A stretch of DNA of 64,000 nucleotides from Asterias rubens (Eukaryota; Echinodermata; Asteroidea; Forcipulatida; Asteriidae): NCBI RefSeq assembly GCF_902459465.1, contig NC_047066.1:17983047-18047046 (forward strand), given 5' to 3'. The notes beneath the pieces were generated by a model. The model was not told the DNA's origin. It saw nothing but the letters and a program-made list of their open reading frames with translations, and ran no database searches. The first letter of the stretch is position 1. Every line of letters starts with the position of its first letter. Positions 53,001 to 62,600 of the stretch are shown here, one piece after another. Made by a program: the position numbers and the translations under genes.

Positions 53001-56000
53001 GGACCGCAAGGATACACGCGCGTGCCATTCTGTACGCGCGTTGAATATGAAACACACATTGGAGTTTGTGTTTAATAAACGCTACGCGATGCTGTTTTAT
53101 TCAACTTACAAAATGGCCGCACACACACATGCTGTGGGATGCCAGTTTTGTCAACTTAGAAAATGGCCGCCTGCGCGCATGCCGGAGTGCGTATATAGCC
53201 CAGTGCGCCCTCTAGTTCTTATATATAACTCTATGGTGTAACCATAGCTTTGGACTGACCTTGATGTAATCAGCATGTCCAGGGCAGTCTGTGTGTGCAT
53301 AATGTCTATTGACCGTCTCATATTCTACGTGAGCAGCGTTGATAGTGATGCCTCGTTTTCTCTCCTCAGGTGCCTTGTCAATGTCATCGTACTTGTGATA
53401 TTTGGCATTGCCTGCCTCAGCCAGAACTGTATCATAAAATTAACATTGATTCTTGCATACATAACGATGGAAAAACATTAGAAATTACATGTAGGTTGTG
53501 TCCGAATTGGCGCCTACAGCTATGGCTAGGTTTCAGTGTCATCATAACCCCCTCTCGCTCTTCTGCTAAGACCCTTTTAACTATTCCTAGAACTTCTTCA
53601 TCATACGGCGATCGTGCATTTTCTGCTTGTGCTCCTAATCTTTTGAACGCTTTACCTAATAACATCAGGTGCTGTAGTTCTCTTCCATTGTTTAAAAACT
53701 TGCTGAAAACTAATTTATTTAAATCCTCATACACTTAGCTCGTTACATGTCTTGACGTAGATTATTCATTGTATAATTTTCATTGTATTCTATATTTCTC
53801 TTTTGTTGTATATATGTTTAGTTTTTTGGTCTGCGCCTCGGAATAGGGTCTTGTACACTAGATGGATGGCGCAGTATAAATGCATTATTTTTATTATCAT
53901 AGGTTGAGGTATGAGGTATCATAGCTTGAGGTGTATGACGGTCTTAGCAACACCCTTAGCCATAACTGTAGCTGCCAATTCCAAATACAACCATACATTA
54001 AACACCCAATCTAAGTAACATTTGCCTGTGAATTTAGAGGGATGCTGCAGTGAATTCAAATAAAACATATAATTTTGCCGTCATTTATTTCTAATATATG
54101 TATTGAACATCAATCAAATGTGTTTTGTTTATTCCCGACATATCTGACTTGCGTAATTAGCAAATAAGTCATGCCCACCCCCTTTTGTGGATTGTTACCG
54201 CCCCCCCTACCATCGACGTCACGTCGGGAATTCAAACATATCGTTGGCAAAAAGAGTCTGGTCCCTAACTACATGCGCCTAGGTACCAGGCCACACAATG
54301 CACACGTCTCTATATGCACACAGCCAGGGGGCTCGACGGCTCGGGTTACCGACATGACGTCACGTTTATGCAAATGAAGGCTCCCTTTTAGGGGCGGGGT
54401 GGGTTCCCCTAATATCTTGAAAACCATTGTTAAAATACTTTCCCATTTAATAAAAAATAGAAAAGTTATTTCAGGTTTAAACGGTCATGTTTAATCGTTT
54501 AAATGAATAAAAAAAACACTGCAACCACCCTTTAATAACTGACAAAAACCAGTGAGGAGCATTGGTTATGTAGGGTAGACAACTGGGTACAGAATTATCT
54601 GTACGCTGTGTAGATACATTCACCACATAATTATATGACATGGATCATATTAAAATGTGGGACAGCAGGAAAGTAAGACAAAGTCGCACAAAAAGCACAA
54701 GCAAAAGTTCTTTACTGTGTTTACTAGCCAAAAAAATATAGGACTTGAACTGCCTGTAACTATTGGGCAATCTCGATGGTCTAGTGGCAAGATATCTCCT
54801 CTAGAAGGTGCCGGGTTCAAATCCCACCCAAGTAATACCATTGGACTTTTCTCCAGGACTTGGGGTAAGCTTGGGCAATATCACGATATTATCGAATATC
54901 GCGATACTAATTTGGAAACGATTTTGATATCGGATCGATTTGGTTTTAATCGAAATATCGATATATCGCGATATATCACAATATATCGCGATATATCGCG
55001 ATATCGATTAAGTATCGCAATATCGCGATGTATTTCCTGGCTGAGACATCTTGCACCCCATAGGTTTGGAGTAAAACCAGAAGAATAGGTCATTAGAACA
55101 CCTCTCTTATGCTATGACTGTCTCTTCTACAACTTTCACTGGGAGTTTGAAGACTGATGATGTCAAATTTAATTAAACGCGATTATATCGAATATCGCGA
55201 TATATTGTAGGCGATATATCGTGAAAAAAATAAATCGATATCGCCCAAGCTTAACTTGGGGTATACAGTGCCTTACAGTGCCTTACACATAATTCAAACA
55301 CAATTACACATAAAATAAATTTTGAAGTAGGCCTACATCCAATAAAGTTCTAGGTCAAAGGCTTTCAGTGTGGCTGGGCCAATGACTTGGAACAATCTCC
55401 CTACTGTAATTAGAGAATCTAATTCTCTATCTGATTTTCGTAAAGTCCTCAAGACTCACCATTTTCCATGTTAATTTCTTTCTATGCGCTATAATCATTG
55501 ATCGAATAGCGCCTTATAAATTTGAATTTAAGGAACGTTACAGAATTGGTAAGAAACAAAAATCGTGAAGATATAGATTTACATAAAACTTACACGGTCT
55601 AATGATGATAATAGTTGAAAACATCCCGTGAAATATTTGTCTGGAATGTCATATTTGATGATAAATAAATAATCTAACTTCGCGTTTGGAGTTTATCGCT
55701 CAGTGAGCGTTTTATTCATTTTTATTTTGGCATCGATGCAATGCACAATTTGAAATCGGTTTTCACTATTCTCTCGTGCTTCGTTGCCAGCAACTGTTTT
55801 GTTAGCAAAAACCAATTATGTAATGTTCCTTTTAAGTGTAGATTTTTCTGCTTCCATAACTGATTGTTTTTCTTCTGACAGTAATCAGGGACAAGAATTT
55901 GGGGGTCCAACTATCGGCCAAATCTGCTCTTGTGATGGTAGCTGTTTACCTTTTGTTATGGCTGCTGTGAGTGATGTTTTTCCGTGGTCAACATGTCCGA

Positions 56001-59000
56001 TGGTACCAATGTTGACATGAGGTTTCCTGCGTTCAAACTTAGCCTTGGCCTCAGCAGCGTACAACGAGGCACCAACTCTGGAGAAATGTCTAGTATGCAG
56101 TAGACATGGCTTGGTGTTCTGCAAGTATTAAAGACAGTGGACACTATTGGTAATTGTCAAAGACCAGTCTTCTCACTTGGTGTGTCTCAACATACGCATC
56201 AAATAACAAACCTGTGAAAATTTGAGCTCAATTGGTCGTCAAAGTTGCGAGATAATAATGAAAGACAAAACACCCTTGTCACACGAAGTTGTGTGCATTT
56301 ACATGGTTGATTTCGAGACCTCAAGTTCTAAATCTGAGGTCTCGAAATCAAATTCATGGAAAATTACACTTTCTCGAAAACTACGTCACTTCAGCGGGAG
56401 CCGTTTATCACAATGTTCTATACTATCAACCTCTCCCCACTACTCGTTACCAAGTAAGATTTTATGCTAATAATTATTTTGAGTAATTACCAATAGTGTC
56501 AACTGCCTTTATAGATCAATGAGAAACAATTCAATTAAAAGGAATGTGGTTTTAAAGGGAGAGGGATTCATTAACATTGCAATCTTAGAATTGTTTCTGC
56601 ATGAAACATTACTGATGTACTCCAATTATATTGTTCTTCCTTCATGGACGTAACTCCTTGGTCTTGGCCTTGGTGCTTGTATACTTTGAGATTTTCCAAT
56701 GGAAGTTCCCTTTGCAAAATGAAATTGGCCTTGCCCTTCCAAACATGAAATTCAAGGCCTGGATGGTATTGAATTGCCAGAAAGCTAAGCTTGGGCGATA
56801 TTGATTTATTTTATTTACGATATATCGCCGACAATATATCGCGATATTCGATATAATCGCGATTAATTAATGAAATTTGACATCATCAGTCTTCAAACTC
56901 CCGGTGAAAGTTGTAGAAGAGACAGGTAGCATAAGAGAGGTGTTCTAATGACCTATTCTTCTGGTTTTACTCCAAACCGATGGGGTGCATGATGTCTCAG
57001 CTAGCAAATACATCGCGATATTTAATCGATATTGCGATATATCGCGATTATCGCGATTATTGCGATATATCGCGAAATATCGATATTTCGATTAAAACCA
57101 AATCCATCCGATATCGAAATCGTTTCCAAATTAATATCGCGATATTCGATAATATCGTGATATCGCCCAAGCTTACAGACAGCGTCTTATTTAAGAATGA
57201 AGAACTACATGTATAGCATTCTCCCAACAAAGGTCCGCTGGCCAAATGCCAGTTTAAACATATGATGACCAGTCAAAATACACTCTCAGCTAAATGTAGG
57301 TAGCCAAGCTGGCTAGTTCATTCTTGAAAAGCATACATAATATTCAATACAAAGTATGGACAAGTTAAAAAGCTGATGGACTAGTGAAATGAAATCAGAC
57401 AAGCGAAGTTCATACCCCGTTCATACAGCACAAGTTATAAACGACTGTCACATTCACACATGCATACATACAGGACTAGCGCCCTCTAGAGTCTAACCCC
57501 TACTCATGTACCTTTCCATCAAGATGGCAGCCAAGTGTTAAACGTGATTAAAACTACCAAAGTTCATGATACAAGCTGAGTCCCTCTCTCTCTCTAAATG
57601 CCAGCAGGAGGCATTACAACGACCTTACGAAGATCATGCCAATCACCCCGATCTCAAAAAATTACCTAGTCGGGGTATGATCGCCGTCAAAATCAAGCGG
57701 TTTGGCAGATTGAAGACTCTGCCCAACTTTACTAAAAGTTTTTTAGACTCGCTGCCACTACGATTATTGGCGATAACACCAAGACCAATGTCGACCAAGC
57801 GGTTTTCTACTTCGAAATGGTTGCAACTGGTGCTGCGTTTTTATTTTGACCACAGAGCAAGATCTCACCACGATGCTACCACCCTGCTTTTACGATAATG
57901 GCGTTCCCACTACGACTTGGCTTGGCCTTGACCCAGCTACGCTTATGTTCAAAATAAGCGTTGGGGGGAGCATGCAGCTTCCCAACTTAGGAGATCCCAT
58001 CCCGACCAAACCACGGTCATGGAGATCCTCCAACATTTGGCCAACGATTAGCCCGCGACTGGCCACCCTCCCTCTCGGACATTTTTCCATCGCAGTAAGT
58101 GGCGTCTGTGTGAACGAACGGGATATAACTGGTCATGTTAGCTAGTCACAATGGGCAAACCTTGGTCACTGGTGAGAAATTTAGGTAATGACAATTAATT
58201 TAGATAAGGTTTATTTACCCTCAGGGCATTGTCCAGCAATCCTTGGGTCAAGCTGCTTCGCACTCCTACAGTAAAAAAAAAGTAAAACAAAAATTTAGAA
58301 TGAAAACTACAAAAGTCAAAACTATTTCTCAGGCAATTTGTGAGAAGAAAATACAAGATTTCAGCAGAAAATATTTCTTAATATTGTTGCTGGTCTGATC
58401 GGCAGTAAATTGCGCCACATCACCTTGTGAAACATTACATCATGGTGCTAAAAAAGGATTATGTAGGTCTCATATTATGTAGTTCAAACATATACCCACA
58501 TCTTGCAGGAAATACTGTATGTTACAGCACCAGGAGCGTCACAGAGTGTCGGATATGCACACTAAACAAGCCACTATTATCATTATTATTATTCATTGCA
58601 AAAATTAAACTATCTTCAACAACACTTCCTGAAGAACAGAAGGTCAATTTATTTAAGTTACTACTTACAGATCTTACTCTTCTCTGTAATTAATGTAAAT
58701 CAGGTTGTTTTTATCACGGGCATTTTTATTTAGTCAAAAGGAGGGCCTTACAGATGATTGACAGGCTGCGCACATTTTACAACCCACTTTATTTTAAGTT
58801 GGTATAAAAAAATAATCAGATTCAGATAATAAAGAAGGTTTGAAACTTGTGTGCGATTGTTGTTTAATTAAAAACAAAAGTACAATTTAAAATCTTGAGA
58901 AAATTCAATAATTTATTTGTGTTCTCTGCTAATGTTGTTTTTTAGATGTTTTGAACAGAAATAAATAAGTCATCATTTACCTGATATTGTGATAATATTG

Positions 59001-59311
59001 AATTTTTATTAGCAGGACTAAATTGGAAAAAAACAGCGCCCTCATTTTTTACCACTGGTTATTATAGTACACCCGATTGGTTGCGTCTTAACTTTTTCAT
59101 TTGGTTTCGACGACGACGTACAAAACATTAGCTCAGTTTAGATTTACGTCTGAACACAGCAACCCAAAACTAGACTTAAACAAATATTCCCCTTAATTAC
59201 ATGATAACTTTTTGTATAAAAATCTTGTCCTAAATTATTTAAATATATATATTTGTCTCGATATTTACCTGCCAAAGCGTTACACAATCGTAAGGTAATC
59301 ATGCCTGCCAT
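44027..59311 (-). CDS. TUFM: Mitochondrial translation elongation factor Tu
   Basis: Eleven exons (transcript order): 59269-59311, 58219-58265, 55950-56118, 53260-53426, 52560-52664, 51664-51825, 50565-50697, 49860-49964, 48752-48903, 45862-45997, 44027-44166; 1359 nt, 452 aa plus stop, the usual TUFM size. It delivers aminoacyl-tRNA to the mitochondrial ribosome as a GTPase. Residues 1-57 are Arg/Ser/Leu-rich without acidic clusters, fitting a mitochondrial presequence. G1 is GHVDHGKT (71-78), the switch I region GITIN (112-116), G3 DCPGH (133-137), G4 NKAD (188-191), G5 GSAL in exon 6. Domains 2 and 3 follow ([32 protein letters not shown]). An in-frame ATG ten codons earlier (59341) is an alternative start. 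The introns total nearly 14 kb and are filled with transposons. Confidence 0.96.
44472..44859 (+). mobile_element. MITE A in TUFM intron 10
   Basis: TTAAAGGCAGTGGACACTTT to CAGTGTCCAGTGTCTTTAA, TTAA flanks and hairpin TTTCGAGACCTCAG / GAGGTCTCGAAATC. Confidence 0.9.
45090..45350 (-). repeat. SINE B, minus copy
   Basis: ACTGTATACTCAGTACTTTC to GCAGCGGGTACCGCAACG, with GGGATTCGAACCCACGACCC. Confidence 0.85.
45471..45846. mobile_element. MITE E next to TUFM exon 10
   Basis: TTAAAGGAACACGTTGCCCT to CGATCCAAGGCAACGTA; hairpin GGTCGGCCATTTATG repeated in both arms. Its right end lies 15 bp from exon 10 (45862). Confidence 0.88.
46085..46540 (-). repeat. SINE B, minus copy, split by a transposon
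   Basis: AAAATAAAGAATATTCATTT and GATTTTACC at the left; GATTTTACCCATATACACCG to TCATACCAACTAGACCACCG at the right of the insertion 46129-46379. Confidence 0.82.
46129..46379. mobile_element. 251-bp transposon with 9-bp target duplication
   Basis: Ends AAAGATTATAGAGTGCCGAA and TTCGGCGCTCTATAATCTTT form inverted repeats of about 30 bp including GGCGCAAGATG. GATTTTACC is duplicated at 46120-46128 and 46380-46388. Confidence 0.9.
46790..47365. mobile_element. Putative transposon with inverted ends
   Basis: AATTAACCGGATATTCGAAT at the left and CCATTAACCGGATATTCGAA at the right, with several other CCGGAT/ATATCCGG words and GCCACTAGAGGGCGCT. The boundaries are uncertain. Confidence 0.5.
49010..49220 (-). 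repeat. Dispersed repeat L, inverted copy
   Basis: GTGACCTATGTTTACATTCA to TCGAGTGACGTCAGAGGTCA, the reverse complement of 4775-5010. Confidence 0.75.
49600..49712 (+). repeat. Degraded copy of the tRNA-Asn-like SINE
   Basis: ATGGCTTCTGACTG, TATTGACAAAATAGGGAAAC, CAACATAGGGCTAG, then GGTTCAAATCCTGCTCTAGT. The D arm and anticodon arm are deleted. Confidence 0.7.
50088..50310 (-). repeat. SINE C body, minus copy
   Basis: GCAAGTCGCCAGACACACAA to CCAATTTTATGTAGCAAGTG, the reverse of the body at 40190-40375. Confidence 0.82.
50311..50512 (+). mobile_element. MITE A, right half
   Basis: TTTTGAGGTCTCGAAATCAA to AAAGGTGTCCAGTGTCTTTA, beginning at the palindrome centre. It ends 53 bp from TUFM exon 7. 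Confidence 0.8.
51361..51545. mobile_element. MITE J, near-perfect 180-bp palindrome
   Basis: Arms GTGGATTTCACAAAGGTAGT / ACTACCTTTGTGAAATACAC with CTAACTTAGGACTAGTCCTA and GCTAAGAGATAGGACTGGTC repeated inversely, in TUFM intron 5. Confidence 0.9.
52107..52393. mobile_element. MITE K copy
   Basis: GGGCCCAATTTCATAGCGCT / AGCGCTATGAAATTGGGCCC perfect inverted ends, in TUFM intron 5. Confidence 0.9.
52939..53236. mobile_element. 298-bp element with 30-bp inverted ends
   Basis: CCATAGAGTTATATATAAGA, ACTAGAGGGC at the left and the exact complement at the right. The interior has two ACAAAATGGCCGC-like words. It ends 23 bp from TUFM exon 4. Confidence 0.85.
53530..53905 (+). mobile_element. LINE 3' end fragment
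   Basis: Reads [20 protein letters not shown] then [19 protein letters not shown], the C-terminus of a CR1/L2-like reverse transcriptase, followed by a 3' tail with GGCGCAGTATAAATGCATTA. Confidence 0.7.
54757..55275 (+). repeat. SINE B copy split by a CGATAT-rich MITE
   Basis: GGGCAATCTCGATGGTCTAG and GGTTCAAATCCCACCCAAGT, then GGACTTGGGG before and CTTGGGGTATACAGTGC after the MITE at 54866-55253. Confidence 0.78.
54866..55253 (+). mobile_element. CGATAT-rich hAT-like MITE, copy 1 (TUFM intron 3)
   Basis: TAAGCTTGGGCAATATC to GATATCGCCCAAGCTTA, with long runs of ATCGCGATAT. ACTTGGGG is duplicated at 54858-54865 and 55254-55261, the 8 bp expected for hAT. The middle (CTGGCTGAGACATC ... AGAACACCTCTC) is unique sequence. 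Confidence 0.9.
55360..55530 (+). mobile_element. LINE 3' end fragment
   Basis: Reads [20 protein letters not shown] then [15 protein letters not shown] and stop, followed by a GCGCCTTATAAATTTG tail; the usual LINE C-terminus. Confidence 0.68.
56129..56511 (-). mobile_element. MITE A beside TUFM exon 3
   Basis: TTAAAGACAGTGGACACTAT to ACCAATAGTGTCAACTGCCT; hairpin retained. It begins 10 bp upstream of exon 3, so its left repeat takes the place of the usual polypyrimidine tract region of intron 2. Confidence 0.88.
56786..57175 (-). mobile_element. CGATAT-rich hAT-like MITE, copy 2 (TUFM intron 2)
   Basis: TAAGCTTGGGCGATATTG to GATATCGCCCAAGCTTA, inverted relative to 54866-55253, sharing the same middle sequence. 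Flanks CAGAAAGC and CAGACAGC, an 8-bp duplication with one change. Confidence 0.9.
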
Positions 59312-59616
59312 GCTTGAACTACCTCTCACACGCATGCGCAATGCGAAAAAGTGATATAACTAATTAAACAGTCGTCTGCTAACAATACACTCACAAAAAA
59401 ATACACTTTCTTAGGGAATAAAGACGGGACACTTTGTCACATTCATGTTTCAAAATTAATAAGTATGTTATGTTTAAAGTAACCACAAAGTCATTTATTG
59501 GTTTTAAAGGGAAAACAAAGAAAACCAGTAAGAAAACCCAAACTGACTGAACATTTTCTGCTCCAAACTCTTGAGGGCGCTAGACAAAGCTTCTGTAAAT
59601 TTATTTTTCCAGAAAA
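59312..59616. promoter_or_regulatory. Putative bidirectional promoter of TUFM and AIP
   Basis: The TUFM start (minus) and the AIP start (plus) are 305 bp apart with no repeat between them, a rare repeat-free interval here. A short head-to-head spacing usually means a shared promoter. It includes the NRF-1-like site at 59331-59340 close to TUFM. I see no clear TATA box. Confidence 0.6.
59331..59340. promoter_or_regulatory. NRF-1-like binding site
   Basis: CGCATGCGCA lies within ACGCATGCGCAATGCG and resembles the NRF-1 palindrome YGCGCAYGCGCR. NRF-1 drives many nuclear genes for mitochondrial proteins, which fits TUFM. The site would lie in or just upstream of the TUFM 5' UTR and overlaps the alternative upstream ATG. 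Confidence 0.45.
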
Positions 59617-62600
59617 ATGGAGAGAGCACTTGGTGTAGAACTTGGACCTGATATTCTAAAGAATATCGTTCACCCAGGCAAAGGAAATTTGTCTGATTTT
59701 AGAGATGGAACTAAGGTATGGTTAAGTGAAAACTGGTGGATAGAAATGAATGTAAACATTAGGATTAGTAAATTAGAGTTATTCACAAATTGTGTGTCAC
59801 TGTCAGCTGAAAAAAAACCTTAAAAAGTGCAAGTGTCAACAAAATGTCATTGTTCAGAATCAAATTCATTTATTTTCAAACTGTACAGACGTCAGTAGAC
59901 CCTGTTTACAGGTAACACTGACTAGATCCAGGGACCAGAAAGGTAGACCAGACCCGGTTCTGACCCAGCAATGTGGATTATAATATTGGCTAGTGTCAGT
60001 GTGTAATTGTAGCCCAATCAATAAAATATTATTATTAAATAAGGTTTATCGCGATTCAGAATCGCAATGTGTTATTTATACCAGCAGATACACAAAGTTT
60101 CCGTATGGCGCCACCACTTTTTCATTCGATATGAAATAATAAAGGGATAACTTTCCGTATGGCGCCACCACTTTTTCACTCATTTTTACAAAAAGGGATA
60201 TATCAATCAGGTAAATTAGATTATAAGATACTATATTATTTTATTTCGAATGAAAAAGTGGTGGCGCCATACGGAAACTTTTCCTAATAAAGTATCTAAT
60301 TTACCTCAATGGACAATGAGATATCCTTTTTTGTAAAAATGAGTGATAAAGTGGTGGCGCCATACGGAAAGTTATCCGCATTTGCTACCGTGTTGTTTGT
60401 TAGTTGCGATAACGTAACCCTCCTCCCGACGGGAGGAGGGTTACGTTATCGCAACCTAGTTGTTTGTATGTTGTCACATGCACGATGGCGCACGCAGGGC
60501 CTATATCTTTGTGTGAAATCAACAGCGCCCTCTCTTTATATTTTGCTGTTCCTGATAAACCTTATATTTATAAAAGTGCCCTCTTACTGTAATAATAATG
60601 TAGCTTCAGGGTGTTAAACAATTTTCTTTTTTAAATAGAAACCAACTCACCTTGCTTTAATAAACCAACTCACCTACCTTTTTAATGGATGTTAAATTTG
60701 CATCGGGGATAAAGATAATTAATTTTTGGTTTTTACCCAGATTCACCGATGTATGAAGCACTGTATACTCAGTACTTTCCTGAGTCCTGAGAAAAAAAAT
60801 ACAGGACATCGGTGTATATGGGTAAAAACCAAAAATTAATATTCTTTATCCCCGATGCAAATTTAACATCTATTAAATCGTTTGCAGTAACCGCTGCCAA
60901 AACAGAGGATTTGAACTGCCTCTAGCTACCGGGCAATCTCGGTGGTCTAGTTGGTATGACACTGCTCTAGAATTGCAAAGGTCTAGGGTTCGAATCCCAC
61001 CCGAGTAATATAATAATAATAATAAACAGTTCTTATATAGCGCATAATACAAAATAAAGTCTCTAAGCGCTTCTGTGATTGAAGAGATGGGTTTTAAGTC
61101 GTGATTTAAATTGTTCTAGTGTGGCACAGTCTTTGAGATTGTTGGGAAGAGAGTTCCATAGTCTAGGTGAAGCATATTGGAAGGAACGTTGACCGTAGAA
61201 CTTCGTGTGAACTGGAGCTGCTATGAGAAGACCTTTTGAACTGGAACGAAGTGTTCGCGGAGGGTGGTAGTGTTGAATTAACATGCCTGTGATTTTTTTT
61301 CACAGGACTCGGGGAAAGTACTGAGTAGGACTAGGACTATACAGTGCTTCATACATCGGTTTATATGGGTAAAAACCAAAAATTAATATCACCTACCTTT
61401 GTGTATTTCCAGATATTTTTCTACTACAAAGTGTCAAAATGCGACGAGGATGGAACAGTTATGGACGACAGTCGAGCCCAGAAGAAACCCATGGAGCTCC
61501 TGACTGGGAAGCAATTCAAGCTCGACGTCTGGGAGAAATGTCTGAAGACTATGAGGGAGGGAGAGATTTCCGAGTTCACGGTCGCTCCAACAGTATGTTA
61601 CCTTCATTTCTTTGTAAAAAAATCGATGAAGCACAACTGTACAAGGATGTGATTTTTCTGTTTTTAACCGGAATCTTTTTTTTTAAAACACAAGTGGGTC
61701 GGATTGTGTGTTTATTGAAAACTAGAACAGTAAAGGATTGTTACAGAATTGGTAAGAAATAAAAATTGTAAAGATCACAGATTAACATAAAACTTACACG
61801 GTTTAATGATAATGGTAGTAGAAATCATCCCATGAAATCTTATTGTCAGAAATGTCATATTTGTTTGGAGTTAATCGCTCAGTGAGTGCTCTATTCTTTT
61901 TTCTTTTGGCATCGATGCCATGCAAAAATGTGTTATCGGTTTTTCACTATTTTCTCGTGACCCAGATAGCCGATCGATCTCAAACTTCTACAGGTTTTTC
62001 AGTTTATGTAGATGTTGGATGGATTACATAAAGTACTTACACTACCAGCAACTGTTTGGTTAGCAAAAACCAATTCTTTCCTTTAACAAGATTTTAGGTG
62101 TACCTAAACTCTTCTTATAATTATGCTTCTGGGAAGAATCAAAATATGAAATTTTGTAAATTATATATTCACTTTTATTTCTCTCTGCATAGCAACTCAA
62201 CACATTTGCCCCTGTCATGCAAAAGCTGCGTGACATCGCTAAGGGGAACGTCGGAAACCCAGATGGCGGCCACTGCTGCGGCATGGCACAAATGAACAAG
62301 GTCGGCCTTGGCTACCCAGATCTCGACTCCTTCTTAAAGGAGCCTGAGCCGTTGCGATTCACCTTTGAAGTCGTCACAGTTGAGGAGGAGGGAGAGTTTA
62401 AGAAAGAAGCGTGGGCGATGAATGACATGGAGAAGAAGGATGCCCTCCCGGTACTCCGTGAAGAGGGGAATCGTTTATACAACAGCAAGGACTACAAGAT
62501 GGCCGCTGAGAAGTACGCCGAGGCGCTGGGGTGTCTGGAGAATCTGTTGCTTCATGAGCAACCCAACAGCAAAGAGTGGTTAGAAATGGACACCCTGAGG

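Noticed and set aside
54881..55093. Tyr/Arg/Asp-rich reading frames in CGATAT-rich DNA (also 56980-57216)
   Set aside because: The repeated residues come from translating the ATCGCGATAT words of a MITE; there is no start context, splice fit or family resemblance.
57566..58145. Overlapping frames of 110 and 99 aa in TUFM intron 2
   Set aside because: Slightly GC-richer stretch, but no domain, no splice partners and different frames overlapping; possibly an old retroelement fragment that I cannot identify.
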